Source: Acidithiobacillus montserratensis
Lineage (GTDB): Bacteria > Pseudomonadota > Gammaproteobacteria > Acidithiobacillales > Acidithiobacillaceae
Assembly: GCF_018853465.1 (NCBI RefSeq)
Contig: NZ_JABBOU010000045.1
Coordinates: forward strand, 1-17,852
Reading direction: 5' to 3'
Length of the DNA stretch: 17,852 nucleotides
Positions 6,012 to 13,040 of this stretch are shown here, in pieces. The notes under the pieces were generated by a model. That model was not told the origin of the DNA. It saw only the letters and a program-made list of their open reading frames with translations, and did no database searches. A program made the translations under genes and the position numbers. Numbering within the stretch: position 1 is the first letter of the stretch; each line of letters opens with the position of its first letter.

Positions 6012-6203
6012 ATGCCAACACCAGACTACAACACCGTGACCGACGAATACCTGTGCAGGGAGGCTTTTATCGCCGACGGCGCCCCAGACCTGTGGGTCGC
6101 GGCGGCTTGGGCCATCAATGGGTATCGGGACGATGACCCTGCCAAAGCTCCGGAACCCGACAATGACACCCCACTATTCGAGGACATTTCCGATGCGGAT
6201 TGA
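6012..6203 (+). CDS. Small acidic protein, 63 aa, unknown
   Basis: Short acidic protein (DYNTVTDEYLCREAFIADG, then DDDPAKAPEPDNDTPLF) with a central hydrophobic helix (LWVAAAWAING). No family recognised. Support for it being real comes from context: the GATCTATACC box at the conserved 31-nt distance, and a stop codon overlapping the next gene by 11 nt. The ribosome-binding site is weak, with GGAG about 13 nt upstream. It may act with the 173-aa product of the next gene. Confidence 0.6.
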   Translation: MPTPDYNTVTDEYLCREAFIADGAPDLWVAAAWAINGYRDDDPAKAPEPDNDTPLFEDISDAD

Positions 6204-6714
6204 TGACGCCATCACTATCATCAAGGGACTTCCTGACGACCTTCAAGCCGAACTCTTGGCGACAGCGCAATGGCTGCCGGTGAAGGCGCCCCTGACTTAT
6301 GCGCACAGTAAAACCCTTGTACTGGCCTGGCACGAACTATCGACAACATCTTTGCACTGGTCTGGGGCAAATCTGATGGTCCGCATCAACCCACAACCCT
6401 ATCTGACAAATCCCGAGTTATTTGCCGCACCCAATATCCACTATGACGCCGAAATCTGGTCTCCCTTTGAGGCACCGTGGTGCCTGAGCTTGCCTCATGC
6501 AGACCTTTTCAAAATAGCCTGGTATCTGAAACTGTATGTAGCCACATGGGGGAAAACCCAGGTGGCACGACGGCGTCACCTGCGGAAAGACCGGCTGGAT
6601 GGCCTGGCTATAGGCATCCACATCCAGCCTGCCGACTCGACTGCCGATGTTTACCTTCTCGGTGGCCGGTCATTGCCAGACATCATCGCCAAGGATATCG
6701 CGGATCAAAAATGA
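6193..6714 (+). CDS. Unrecognised protein, 173 aa
   Basis: The frame opens earlier, but ATG 6193 is preferred. It has GAGGA 8 nt upstream, gives the natural N-terminus MRIDDAITIIKGLPDDLQAE, and overlaps the previous gene by 11 nt, implying translational coupling. The middle is rich in Trp, His and Pro (WHELSTTSLHWSG, WSPFEAPWCLSLPHAD). The C-terminal half has a basic run (KTQVARRRHLRKDR) that could bind nucleic acid. No signal peptide, membrane segment or known catalytic motif is seen. It is the last gene of the left accessory region before the tRNA. I do not recognise the family. Confidence 0.7.
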   Translation: MRIDDAITIIKGLPDDLQAELLATAQWLPVKAPLTYAHSKTLVLAWHELSTTSLHWSGANLMVRINPQPYLTNPELFAAPNIHYDAEIWSPFEAPWCLSLPHADLFKIAWYLKLYVATWGKTQVARRRHLRKDRLDGLAIGIHIQPADSTADVYLLGGRSLPDIIAKDIADQK

Positions 6715-6749
6715 GCAGATTGCACCAGAAATTACACCAGGCAACCAGG

Positions 6750-6778
6750 AAAAAGAAAAAGGACTATTGCAAGTCCTT
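6750..6778 (-). terminator. Rho-independent terminator of tRNA-Val
   Basis: On the minus strand AAGGACT, the loop TGCAAT and AGTCCTT are followed by TTTCTTTTT. The stem is 7 bp and perfect, with 8 nt between it and the encoded CCA end. It may also act weakly on plus-strand transcripts, where the stem is followed by GTTTT. Confidence 0.82.
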
Positions 6779-6786
6779 GTTTTAAT

Positions 6787-6861
6787 TGGTGGGCGGTACA
6801 AGAATCGAACTTGTGACTCCTGCCGTGTGAAGGCAGTGCTCTACCGCTGAGCTAACCGCCC
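6787..6861 (-). tRNA. tRNA-Val, anticodon CAC
   Basis: Full 75-nt cloverleaf: acceptor GGGCGGT/ACCGCCC, D stem GCTC/GAGC, anticodon stem CTGCC/GGCAG with loop TTCACAC (anticodon CAC, reads GUG), and T stem ACAAG/CTTGT with loop TTCGATT. The discriminator is A and CCA is encoded. It has a promoter 26 bp upstream and a terminator 8 nt downstream. Its 3' end faces the left accessory region, which makes it a possible integration site, but no second copy of the 3' end is visible within the window. Confidence 0.97.
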
Positions 6862-6886
6862 TGAATGAACCATTCAGAGAGCGCGT

Positions 6887-6915
6887 AAAATACCAATCAC
6901 GGCCTCTCAGGTCAA
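6887..6915 (-). promoter_or_regulatory. Promoter of tRNA-Val
   Basis: On the minus strand TTGACC (6915-6910) and TATTTT (6892-6887) are separated by 17 bp. The predicted start lies about 20 nt before the mature tRNA, and a 7-bp inverted repeat (CTGAATG/CATTCAG, 6861-6877) sits in the leader. Confidence 0.8.
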
Positions 6916-6950
6916 CCAACACCATTCCAAAAACACCCCAACACCCTCAC

Positions 6951-6979
6951 TTGCCAAATCGAGATAATTAGGCTATTTA
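6951..6979 (+). promoter_or_regulatory. Promoter of the NlpC/P60 lipoprotein gene
   Basis: TTGCCA (6951-6956) and TATTTA (6974-6979) are separated by 17 bp, 33 nt before the start codon. A purine-rich leader with AGGAAGG follows. Confidence 0.65.
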
Positions 6980-7012
6980 CTTTCCTTAGAAAAAAGAAAG
7001 AGGAAGGCGCCT

Positions 7013-7594
7013 ATGTCAAGGCAGTACTTTATGTTTAGCAACAATCCCCTGCGGTTGACCGGAATGGTGCTGCTGTTAGGGACCTTGGCCTTGAGCGGCT
7101 GCGCCAGCATGGCACCCAGCCCCAGCCTCTCTACGCCAACGCCCTATCAACCCCCAGCCCAGAGCGCAGACTATTCCCGGCGTGCCGAGGCCACCACGCT
7201 GGACGCCGTCCTGGTGCATGCCATTTCTGAAATTGGCAAGGCTTACCGTTGGGGTGGTGAATCGCCACAAACCGGTTTCGACTGCAGCGGCCTTATTCAA
7301 TATGTGCTGGAACAGGCCGGGGTGGACATTCCCAGAACCTCTTTTGCCCAGGCAGCCGCCTTACCCGCCGTGCCCCTGAGCCGCATCCGTCCCGGCGATC
7401 TGGTGTTTTTCAACACTATGGGACAGCCATTTTCCCATGTAGGTATTTATATCGGCGGACAACAATTCGTCAGCGCCCTGAACCGGCGTCAGGGAGTTGC
7501 CGTGCAAAGCTTGCAAATTCCTTACTGGGCGGAGCGTCTGGATGGGGTACGCCGACCCATGCCCAGAGAATTGCTCGCCATGCGTGATGAATAA
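7013..7594 (+). CDS. NlpC/P60-family lipoprotein, cell-wall endopeptidase, 193 aa
   Basis: Predicted outer-membrane or periplasmic lipoprotein: signal peptide with lipobox LSGC (lipidated Cys about 30) and a Pro/Ser linker to about residue 55. An NlpC/P60 domain follows that in this family cleaves peptide cross-links or stems (gamma-D-Glu-DAP bonds) of peptidoglycan. Motifs are YRWGGESPQTGFDCSG (nucleophile Cys91), RIRPGDLVFF and FSHVGIYIGG (His142). The third residue of the triad, a His in E. coli Spr/MepS at FVHAS, appears to be Ser here (FVSAL, about Ser154). ATG 7013 has AGGAAGG upstream. It is 42 bp ahead of the lytic transglycosylase gene, and the two probably form an operon for wall remodelling. 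Confidence 0.9.
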   Translation: MSRQYFMFSNNPLRLTGMVLLLGTLALSGCASMAPSPSLSTPTPYQPPAQSADYSRRAEATTLDAVLVHAISEIGKAYRWGGESPQTGFDCSGLIQYVLEQAGVDIPRTSFAQAAALPAVPLSRIRPGDLVFFNTMGQPFSHVGIYIGGQQFVSALNRRQGVAVQSLQIPYWAERLDGVRRPMPRELLAMRDE

Positions 7595-7636
7595 AAAATC
7601 CCGAAGCTTACTGATTTTGAACGGAAGACTGCGCTG

Positions 7637-8800
7637 ATGCCCCCTAAAAACCATATCAGAACACTGCTGAGTATCGGCATTACGGCCACTCTGCTTTCCG
7701 CATGCGCGACTGAAGTCAGCAGCCCTGCCTCGCCTCCTGTTCCGGCCAATCTGCCTGCAGTTACGCCTCGCGCCCAAACGCTGCCGCAACCCGCTGCCCG
7801 GCAGATTCCACCGTCGGTCATTTCCGAATCCTGCGTTCGAGACGTTTACTTCCCCAATTTTCCTCAGCAATATCAACAACAGCTCCGGGAGATTGCCTGC
7901 CATCTGCAGGAAAATGACGGCCTGCCCGCCAATTATGTGATTCCCGCCTTGCAGAATGCGCGCTTCAACGCCCGCGCCGTGGCGCTGATGACTCCGGCGC
8001 CGCCCAGCAACAAGCCCGTCGTTCCCTATCCCTGGTGGCGATATCGCGACCGCTTTCTTCACCCCGACCGCATTCAGCGCGGATTACAGTTCTGGAATGC
8101 GCACCGTGCCCTGCTGGAACAAGTCAGCCGTAAATACGGGGTTCCGGGCCCCATCCTAATGGGTATTCTCAATATCGAAACTGGTTTTGGCTCTTTCATG
8201 GGCAATTTTTCGGTGCTGAACAGCAACCTCAGCTTGGCATTGGCCTTGCCGGGTCGGCGACATTTTTTTCTGCATGAGACGGCAGAAACCCTGAAACTGG
8301 CACAAAAACTCGGCGTTTCACCCGCGAGCCTGATGGGCTCCGAGGCGGGGGCCATGGGTATGTCACAATTCCTGGCCAGCAGTTATCTGCGCTACGGTAT
8401 TGTCTGGAATGATCCCCCCGGCGGGCCACTGCCCAATCTCTGGAATTCACCAGCCGATGTCCTGGCTTCCACCGCCAACTTTTTCCTGGCCCACGGCTGG
8501 CAACCCGGTCAACCGGTATTGGCCAGAGTGATCGGTAGCGGTGGAGAAAATCCAGATTTCTTCCTGCATGGCAAACATCCCCTGGGGCAATTGCTGGCTG
8601 CCGGCATTCAGCCTGAAGCACCATCCGCTTTACCCGCTGACACCCCCGTCGGACTACTCCGTCTGCAAACCGCCGAGGGACCGACCTTGTTTATCGCCTA
8701 CCCCAATTTTTACGCCATCATGGGCTACAACCCCAGCGTCTATTATTCGGCAACCGTCTGGGCTTATGCCCGGGCCATTCAGCGTGCTTTGAACGGCTGA
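7637..8800 (+). CDS. MltB-like lytic murein transglycosylase lipoprotein, 387 aa
   Basis: Cleaves the MurNAc-GlcNAc bond of peptidoglycan with formation of a 1,6-anhydro end. The signal peptide ends in lipobox LSAC (Cys23) and a Pro-rich linker runs to about residue 60. The SLT_2/MltB domain shows YRDRFLHPDRIQRGLQFW, then ILMGILNIETGFGSFMG with the catalytic Glu about 181, then GSEAGAMGMSQFLASSYLRYG and the late motif STANFFLAHGW. No C-terminal peptidoglycan-binding domain follows. GGAAG lies about 9 nt before ATG 7637. The neighbouring NlpC/P60 lipoprotein suggests joint glycan and peptide cleavage. It could be named mltB by homology, but family members are several, so no symbol is given. 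Confidence 0.9.
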   Translation: MPPKNHIRTLLSIGITATLLSACATEVSSPASPPVPANLPAVTPRAQTLPQPAARQIPPSVISESCVRDVYFPNFPQQYQQQLREIACHLQENDGLPANYVIPALQNARFNARAVALMTPAPPSNKPVVPYPWWRYRDRFLHPDRIQRGLQFWNAHRALLEQVSRKYGVPGPILMGILNIETGFGSFMGNFSVLNSNLSLALALPGRRHFFLHETAETLKLAQKLGVSPASLMGSEAGAMGMSQFLASSYLRYGIVWNDPPGGPLPNLWNSPADVLASTANFFLAHGWQPGQPVLARVIGSGGENPDFFLHGKHPLGQLLAAGIQPEAPSALPADTPVGLLRLQTAEGPTLFIAYPNFYAIMGYNPSVYYSATVWAYARAIQRALNG

Positions 8801-8803
8801 TTA

Positions 8804-8835
8804 TGAGTGGCGCATTTACCGGGATGGGCCACTCA
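8804..8835. other. Stem-loop after the lytic transglycosylase gene
   Basis: TGAGTGGC (8804-8811) pairs with GCCACTCA (8828-8835) around a 16-nt loop. No T-run follows, so it is not a canonical terminator. It could protect the mRNA 3' end or act with Rho. Confidence 0.35.
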
Positions 8836-8841
8836 GACGAA

Positions 8842-8872
8842 TTGCCTCAGATCATCGCCACTGTGTTAAGAT
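8842..8872 (+). promoter_or_regulatory. Possible promoter of the deaminase-ubiG-mupP operon
   Basis: TTGCCT (8842-8847) and TAAGAT (8867-8872) are separated by 19 bp, about 34 nt before GTG 8907. The spacing is long, so this is a weak candidate. Confidence 0.28.
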
Positions 8873-8906
8873 AGCGCATTCCTGATCCCTTGCCATGAGG
8901 TCCGGT

Positions 8907-10253
8907 GTGCCCAATCAAAGCGCTGCAAAAATCCAGGTCGATCACATTATCAGTGCCCGCTGGATTATTCCTGTTCGTCCCCGCATCGTGCTGCATCACC
9001 ACGCTCTGGCTATCGCCCAGGGGCGCATAGTCGCTATCGGCCCTCAAGAAGATATTCTGAACGCGTACATGGCCGTCGAGAGTACAACCCTGGATCAGCA
9101 CGTGCTGATGCCCGGCTTCGTCAATGCCCATACTCACGCAGCCATGACCCTGATGCGCGGCCTTGCCGATGACCTGCCCCTGATGACCTGGCTGAACGAA
9201 CATATCTGGCCGGTGGAGGGACGCTTTGTCAGTCCGGAATTTGTGCGCATGGGCACGGAGCTGGCCATTGCCGAAATGCTGCGTGGTGGCACCACCACTT
9301 TCAACGATATGTATTTTTTTCCGGAAGCAGCCGCTCTCAGTGCCCAAGACATGGGCATGCGGGCACATATCGGCCATGTCATCATTGATTTTCCTACGGC
9401 CTATGCGGCCAATGCCGACGCCTGCCTGCAGGCCGCCGCGGATCTTCTACCGCGTCTGCGCAAACTGCCCCTGATTCGGCAAAGTCTGGCGCCTCATGCC
9501 CCCTACACCGTTGCCGATGCGGGTTTGCGCGGTACCCGGGAGTTGGCCGAGGCCGAACAACTGCCCATCCACATGCACGTCCATGAGACCGCCTATGAAG
9601 TGGATGAAGCCCTTGCTCAGCACGGGCAACGCCCGCTGACCCGTCTTGCAGCCTTGGGCCTGCTCAGTCCACACTTTCTGGCCGTACACATGACCCAACT
9701 GGATGCAGATGACCTCCGTATCTGCCGGGAAAGTGGTCTCCATATTGCCCATTGTCCGGAATCCAACCTCAAGCTGGGCTCGGGTATTGCTCCCATATCC
9801 CGGATTCGCCAGCAGGGTATTGGTCTTGCCATTGGTACTGACGGTGCGGCCAGCAATAATGATCTCGATATGCTCGGTGAGCTGCACACAGCGGCACTGC
9901 TCGCCAAAGGTATCAGTAATGACCCAACCGCTTTCCCCGCCTGGGAAGCCCTGGAAGCTGCGACCCTGGGTGGTGCAGAAGCCATCGGCTGGGGCGACCT
10001 GACCGGCAGCCTGGAAATTGGCAAGGCCGCCGACTGCATCGCCATTTCCCTCGATCATCCCGCCACCTTTCCCGTGTATGATCCCGTGTCCCAGGTAGCC
10101 TATTGTGCGGGACGCGACCAAATTACCCATGTCTGGGTAGCGGGTAAAATCCGCATCTCCCAGGGGCAGGCAGTGGAGTGGGAAACATCGGCATTATTCC
10201 GTCGCGCCCAGGAATGGGTAAAGCGCATTCGCGAAAGAGATCAGAACCCATGA
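8907..10253 (+). CDS. mtaD: 5-methylthioadenosine/S-adenosylhomocysteine deaminase-like amidohydrolase (TRZ/ATZ family), 448 aa
   Basis: Metal-dependent amidohydrolase, predicted to deaminate the adenine ring of methylthioadenosine or S-adenosylhomocysteine. Motifs: PGFVNAHTHAAMTLMRG (metal-binding His pair), GGTTTFNDMY, HMHVHETAYEV (metal/catalytic His), ESNLKLGSGIAP, and GTDGAASNNDLDM with the metal-binding Asp. It ends in the small composite beta domain (KAADCIAISL, VWVAGKI). ATG 8895 is in frame, but GTG 8907 has GAGG at proper distance and is preferred. The stop overlaps the ubiG start (ATGA). The order deaminase - ubiG - mupP is also known in Pseudomonas. The pairing makes sense because UbiG methylation yields S-adenosylhomocysteine. 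Exact substrate is inferred from the family; related enzymes act on other aminohydrolase substrates. Confidence 0.88.
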   Translation: MPNQSAAKIQVDHIISARWIIPVRPRIVLHHHALAIAQGRIVAIGPQEDILNAYMAVESTTLDQHVLMPGFVNAHTHAAMTLMRGLADDLPLMTWLNEHIWPVEGRFVSPEFVRMGTELAIAEMLRGGTTTFNDMYFFPEAAALSAQDMGMRAHIGHVIIDFPTAYAANADACLQAAADLLPRLRKLPLIRQSLAPHAPYTVADAGLRGTRELAEAEQLPIHMHVHETAYEVDEALAQHGQRPLTRLAALGLLSPHFLAVHMTQLDADDLRICRESGLHIAHCPESNLKLGSGIAPISRIRQQGIGLAIGTDGAASNNDLDMLGELHTAALLAKGISNDPTAFPAWEALEAATLGGAEAIGWGDLTGSLEIGKAADCIAISLDHPATFPVYDPVSQVAYCAGRDQITHVWVAGKIRISQGQAVEWETSALFRRAQEWVKRIRERDQNP

Positions 10254-10951
10254 ATATGGATCAGGCTGAAGTCAGCAAATTCGATGCACTCGCCAGCACC
10301 TGGTGGGATCCCCACGGACCTTTCCGGACGCTCCACGAAATCAATCCCTTGCGGGTTGATTTTATTGCTAATGGTTGCCAGGGGTTGCGCGGCAAACGCA
10401 TTCTCGATGTGGGTACGGGCGGCGGACTCCTGGCGGAAGCCATGGCCCGTCAGGGGGGAATAGTGACAGGCATCGATCTGGCCGCTGATGGTATCGAAGC
10501 AGCTCAGGCCCATGCCCAGCTCAGCGATTTATCAATCCAGTATCGCAAAGTCGCCGTCGAGGACCTGGCCGCAGCAGAACCCCAATCCTATGACGTCGTC
10601 ACCTGCATGGAAATGCTGGAGCATGTTCCCGATCCCACCGGCATTGTTGCGGCCTGCTCGCAACTGCTGAAGCCTGGCGGCGAAGCATTTTTTGCAACCC
10701 TCAACCGTCATCCCAAAAGTTATCTGCTGGCCATTCTCGGCGCAGAGTATGTTCTGGGCCTATTGCCACGCGGCACCCATGATTACCAGAAGTTTATTCG
10801 CCCCAGCGAGCTCATCGCCATGACCCGCAAGGCCCATTTACAGACCCTCGCCCTCAAAGGTATGCATTATGATCCCATCCGTCACCAAGCCCGCCTCAAT
10901 GATGACGTGACCGTCAATTATTTGATGCATACCCGTAAACAAGATGCCTAA
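10250..10951 (+). CDS. ubiG: Ubiquinone biosynthesis O-methyltransferase UbiG, 233 aa
   Basis: SAM-dependent class I methyltransferase that performs both O-methylations in ubiquinone synthesis. The N-terminus is typical (EVSKFDALASTWWDPHGPFR, then LHEINPLRVDFI). SAM motif I is ILDVGTGGGLLAEA at about 51-64, with Thr where many members have Cys. VTCMEMLEHVPDP and LKPGGEAFFATLNR follow, and the C-terminus has GTHDYQKFIRPSEL. Length matches the family. It starts at ATG 10250 in an ATGA overlap with the deaminase gene, and its end overlaps the phosphatase gene by 8 nt, so the three are translationally coupled. A ubiquinone pathway points to respiratory growth. Confidence 0.96.
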   Translation: MNMDQAEVSKFDALASTWWDPHGPFRTLHEINPLRVDFIANGCQGLRGKRILDVGTGGGLLAEAMARQGGIVTGIDLAADGIEAAQAHAQLSDLSIQYRKVAVEDLAAAEPQSYDVVTCMEMLEHVPDPTGIVAACSQLLKPGGEAFFATLNRHPKSYLLAILGAEYVLGLLPRGTHDYQKFIRPSELIAMTRKAHLQTLALKGMHYDPIRHQARLNDDVTVNYLMHTRKQDA

Positions 10952-11618
10952 GGGCGGCGCAGTCCTCTTTGATCTGGACGGCACCCTGGTAGATACCGCT
11001 CCTGATCTCGCAGCCGCCGCCAACCATCTGCGGGCCTTACAAGGATTACCCGCCCTGCCCTTACCGATTTTACGCCCGGTAGCTTCACAGGGAGCCAGAG
11101 GGCTATTGCGGGTCGCTCTGGGCCTGCAACCAGAAGATGCGGCATTTCCGGCTTTGCGTCAGACGTTTCTGGATTGTTACCTGTCCAACCTTTGTCAGCA
11201 AAGCATCCTGTTTCCAGGCATGGAACAGGTTTTGCGCTGGCTGGAAGAGCAAAAAATACCCTGGGGAATCGTAACCAACAAGCCGGGTTTCCTGACCACC
11301 CCCCTGCTCACGGCATTATCCTTGCCGGTTGCTCCCGGAGTTGTGGTCAGTGGCGATAGTACGGCGCGGGCCAAGCCGGATCCCCTTCCGGTTCTTCATG
11401 CTTTACGAAAACTGGATGCCGAGACGCAGCACAGCATCATGATTGGCGACGATTATCGCGATATTCTTGCCGGTCGTGCAGCGGGTACCCAATGCTGGGC
11501 AGCCGGTTGGGGGTATATAGAATCCAACGATCCGCTGGAAAACTGGGACGCAGACCAGATCATTACCCGCAGCGAATCCCTAGAACTCGCCCTTTTCCAT
11601 TTCCACGCCGCCCAATGA
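10944..11618 (+). CDS. mupP: HAD-family phosphatase, probable N-acetylmuramic acid 6-phosphate phosphatase MupP, 224 aa
   Basis: HAD superfamily hydrolase of the Gph/PGP subfamily. Motif I is LFDLDGTLVDT (nucleophile Asp10, Asp12), motif II is GIVTNKPG, the motif III Lys is in RAKPDPLP, and motif IV is MIGDDYRDI. A helical cap domain covers about residues 18-85. By sequence alone it would be called phosphoglycolate phosphatase. The position directly after ubiG in a deaminase-ubiG-HAD operon is that of mupP in Pseudomonas, whose product removes phosphate from MurNAc-6-P in the anabolic peptidoglycan recycling route upstream of AmgK and MurU. If the organism is an autotroph a true Gph would be expected elsewhere. 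The start overlaps ubiG by 8 nt, and the 3' end overlaps the convergent EamA gene by 39 bp. Confidence 0.82.
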   Translation: MPKGGAVLFDLDGTLVDTAPDLAAAANHLRALQGLPALPLPILRPVASQGARGLLRVALGLQPEDAAFPALRQTFLDCYLSNLCQQSILFPGMEQVLRWLEEQKIPWGIVTNKPGFLTTPLLTALSLPVAPGVVVSGDSTARAKPDPLPVLHALRKLDAETQHSIMIGDDYRDILAGRAAGTQCWAAGWGYIESNDPLENWDADQIITRSESLELALFHFHAAQ

Positions 11619-12467
11619 AACCGGATGCTGCTGGCTGCGGGTGATTTGCAACAAGGCCGCCGCCAGAATCAATATGCCACCCAGCAACTCCAGCAAGCCC
11701 GGATTTTCACCTGCCAGCCACCAGGCAGAAAGTGCGCCGACAATCACCTCAAAAGGCATGATCACGGCGGAAACGCTCACTGGCATTCTCGCCACTCCAT
11801 ACTGAATGGCCAAAGTCGCCCCGGCAATCCACAACCAGGAAAATCCCAGCAGATAAACATAGTGCGTTGGAGAAAGAATGGGCCAAGTCTGAAAAAAGGT
11901 GAAAGGTAGAGCCAGCAGCACACAGCCCCACCACACCGAGGTAGCCCTGTGCATATCGCCAAGAGCTTCATCCGCACGCAACACCACATTACTGAGGGCA
12001 AAAGCGAAACCCGAGGAAATCGCTAACAGATCATTCGTGCTCAAATCATTCAAAGATAAGCCTTGACCTTGACTCACCACCAGCGCTGAACCACCAACCG
12101 CAAGTGTTGCCGCAAGAGCTCCACGCCAGCCAACCGGTTCATGCAGAAAAATCCGTGCCGCAAAAATCGACCAGACGGGCGAGAGATAGAACAGCAAAAG
12201 CATCCGGACCACTTCGCCATGAACCAACGACATCATAAAGGCCACATTGGTCCATCCGCCAAAAACCAGTAGCCCAAGCAGAGTCCAATGATGCCCACGT
12301 AACTCGAAACGCCGCCTCCATGACCACAGCCCCGCTGGTAATGCCAGAAGCACATAGATGACTAGAATCAGCCATGCTCCGTGCAGTCCATTTTGATTAA
12401 AATAGCGCAAAGGGAGCCACAAAAACCCCCAAAGGGTAGAGCCCAAGAGCAAGGCCATGACGGGCAT
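11580..12467 (-). CDS. EamA/DMT-superfamily transporter, 295 aa
   Basis: Inner-membrane protein with about ten hydrophobic helices arranged as two EamA repeats. The first begins at LLLGSTLWGFLWLPLRYF and the second near DLLAISSGFAFALSNVVLR. Repeat-end signatures include RMLLLFYLSPVWSIFAARIF and SVSAVIMPFEVIVGALSAWW. Members export amino acids or metabolites; the substrate cannot be read from sequence. The frame opens upstream, but ATG 12467 places the first helix at the N-terminus as usual and avoids overlap with the upstream GNAT gene. No clear ribosome-binding site is seen. It lies 32 nt downstream of that GNAT gene and may be read from the same operon, though its base composition is closer to the core genes. 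The last 39 bp overlap mupP tail to tail. Confidence 0.88.
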   Translation of the reverse strand: MPVMALLLGSTLWGFLWLPLRYFNQNGLHGAWLILVIYVLLALPAGLWSWRRRFELRGHHWTLLGLLVFGGWTNVAFMMSLVHGEVVRMLLLFYLSPVWSIFAARIFLHEPVGWRGALAATLAVGGSALVVSQGQGLSLNDLSTNDLLAISSGFAFALSNVVLRADEALGDMHRATSVWWGCVLLALPFTFFQTWPILSPTHYVYLLGFSWLWIAGATLAIQYGVARMPVSVSAVIMPFEVIVGALSAWWLAGENPGLLELLGGILILAAALLQITRSQQHPVSLGGVEMEKGEF

Positions 12468-12499
12468 ACTACGATGATATCGTGATGTAAAGTTGCGAA

Positions 12500-13039
12500 T
12501 CAGGAGAGCATCCTCTGAACAAACCATGCATCCCGATAACTGCCCCATTTAAGACCCAGACTTTTCATGCACCCAACTCGGATAAACCCAGCTTTATCAT
12601 GGAGATGAAGACTTGTTAAATTATCGGCATCAATAACACCAACCATGGACTTCTTTCCGGCGACCTGTGCAGCAGAAATTATCTCATTGAGCAAAAAACT
12701 ACCTACCCCTTTTCTGCGCGCGACAGAATCGACATAAACTGAGTGTTCGACAGTGCCTAAACTTCCTGCAAAATTACGAAAACGCCCATAAGAAGCAAAA
12801 CCTAAAAATTTTTCACTATGCGCATGTACACAAGCTAGAAGCAAACCTTTTTCTTGCAATCGAGATAAAAACCACTGATGAATTTCCTGTTCATCAAATA
12901 TTTCATCCCGATAAATATAAGAACTTTGAGATATCTCAAAATTAAATACACGTTTAATATCAGGAGCATAATCCGGCCAACTGTTTTCGTCAATCAGCCG
13001 AATAATAAATGGTGTATCCTGTTCTGTATATTCAGACAT
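12500..13039 (-). CDS. GNAT acetyltransferase, phosphinothricin-acetyltransferase-like, 179 aa
   Basis: Acetyl-CoA-dependent N-acetyltransferase. The core is that of the Pat/Bar group: FASYGRFRN, then GTVEHSVYVDSVARRKGVGS with the acetyl-CoA-binding RKGVGS loop, then VIDADNLTSLHLHDKAGF and a C-terminal YRDAWFVQRML. Known relatives acetylate the amino group of amino-acid analogues such as phosphinothricin or methionine sulfoximine and give resistance. It starts 1 nt after the ABC exporter stop, a sign of tight co-expression. Base composition is AT-rich like the rest of the operon and unlike the downstream EamA gene. In this context an immunity or modification role for an amino-acid or peptide-like compound is a reasonable inference. 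The substrate is unknown. Confidence 0.87.
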   Translation of the reverse strand: MSEYTEQDTPFIIRLIDENSWPDYAPDIKRVFNFEISQSSYIYRDEIFDEQEIHQWFLSRLQEKGLLLACVHAHSEKFLGFASYGRFRNFAGSLGTVEHSVYVDSVARRKGVGSFLLNEIISAAQVAGKKSMVGVIDADNLTSLHLHDKAGFIRVGCMKSLGLKWGSYRDAWFVQRMLS

Positions 13040-13040
13040 A

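Noticed and set aside
6861..6877. CTGAATG/CATTCAG inverted repeat as a regulatory site or attachment core
   Set aside because: Only 7 bp with a 3-nt loop inside the tRNA leader; it most likely is a small hairpin in the precursor RNA.
7361..8062. 233-aa minus-strand frame antisense to the lipoprotein genes
   Set aside because: The plus strand encodes two clear families with lipoboxes and catalytic motifs, so this is a shadow.
9447..10130. 227-aa minus-strand frame within mtaD
   Set aside because: Shadow of the deaminase gene, which has all its metal-binding motifs on the plus strand.
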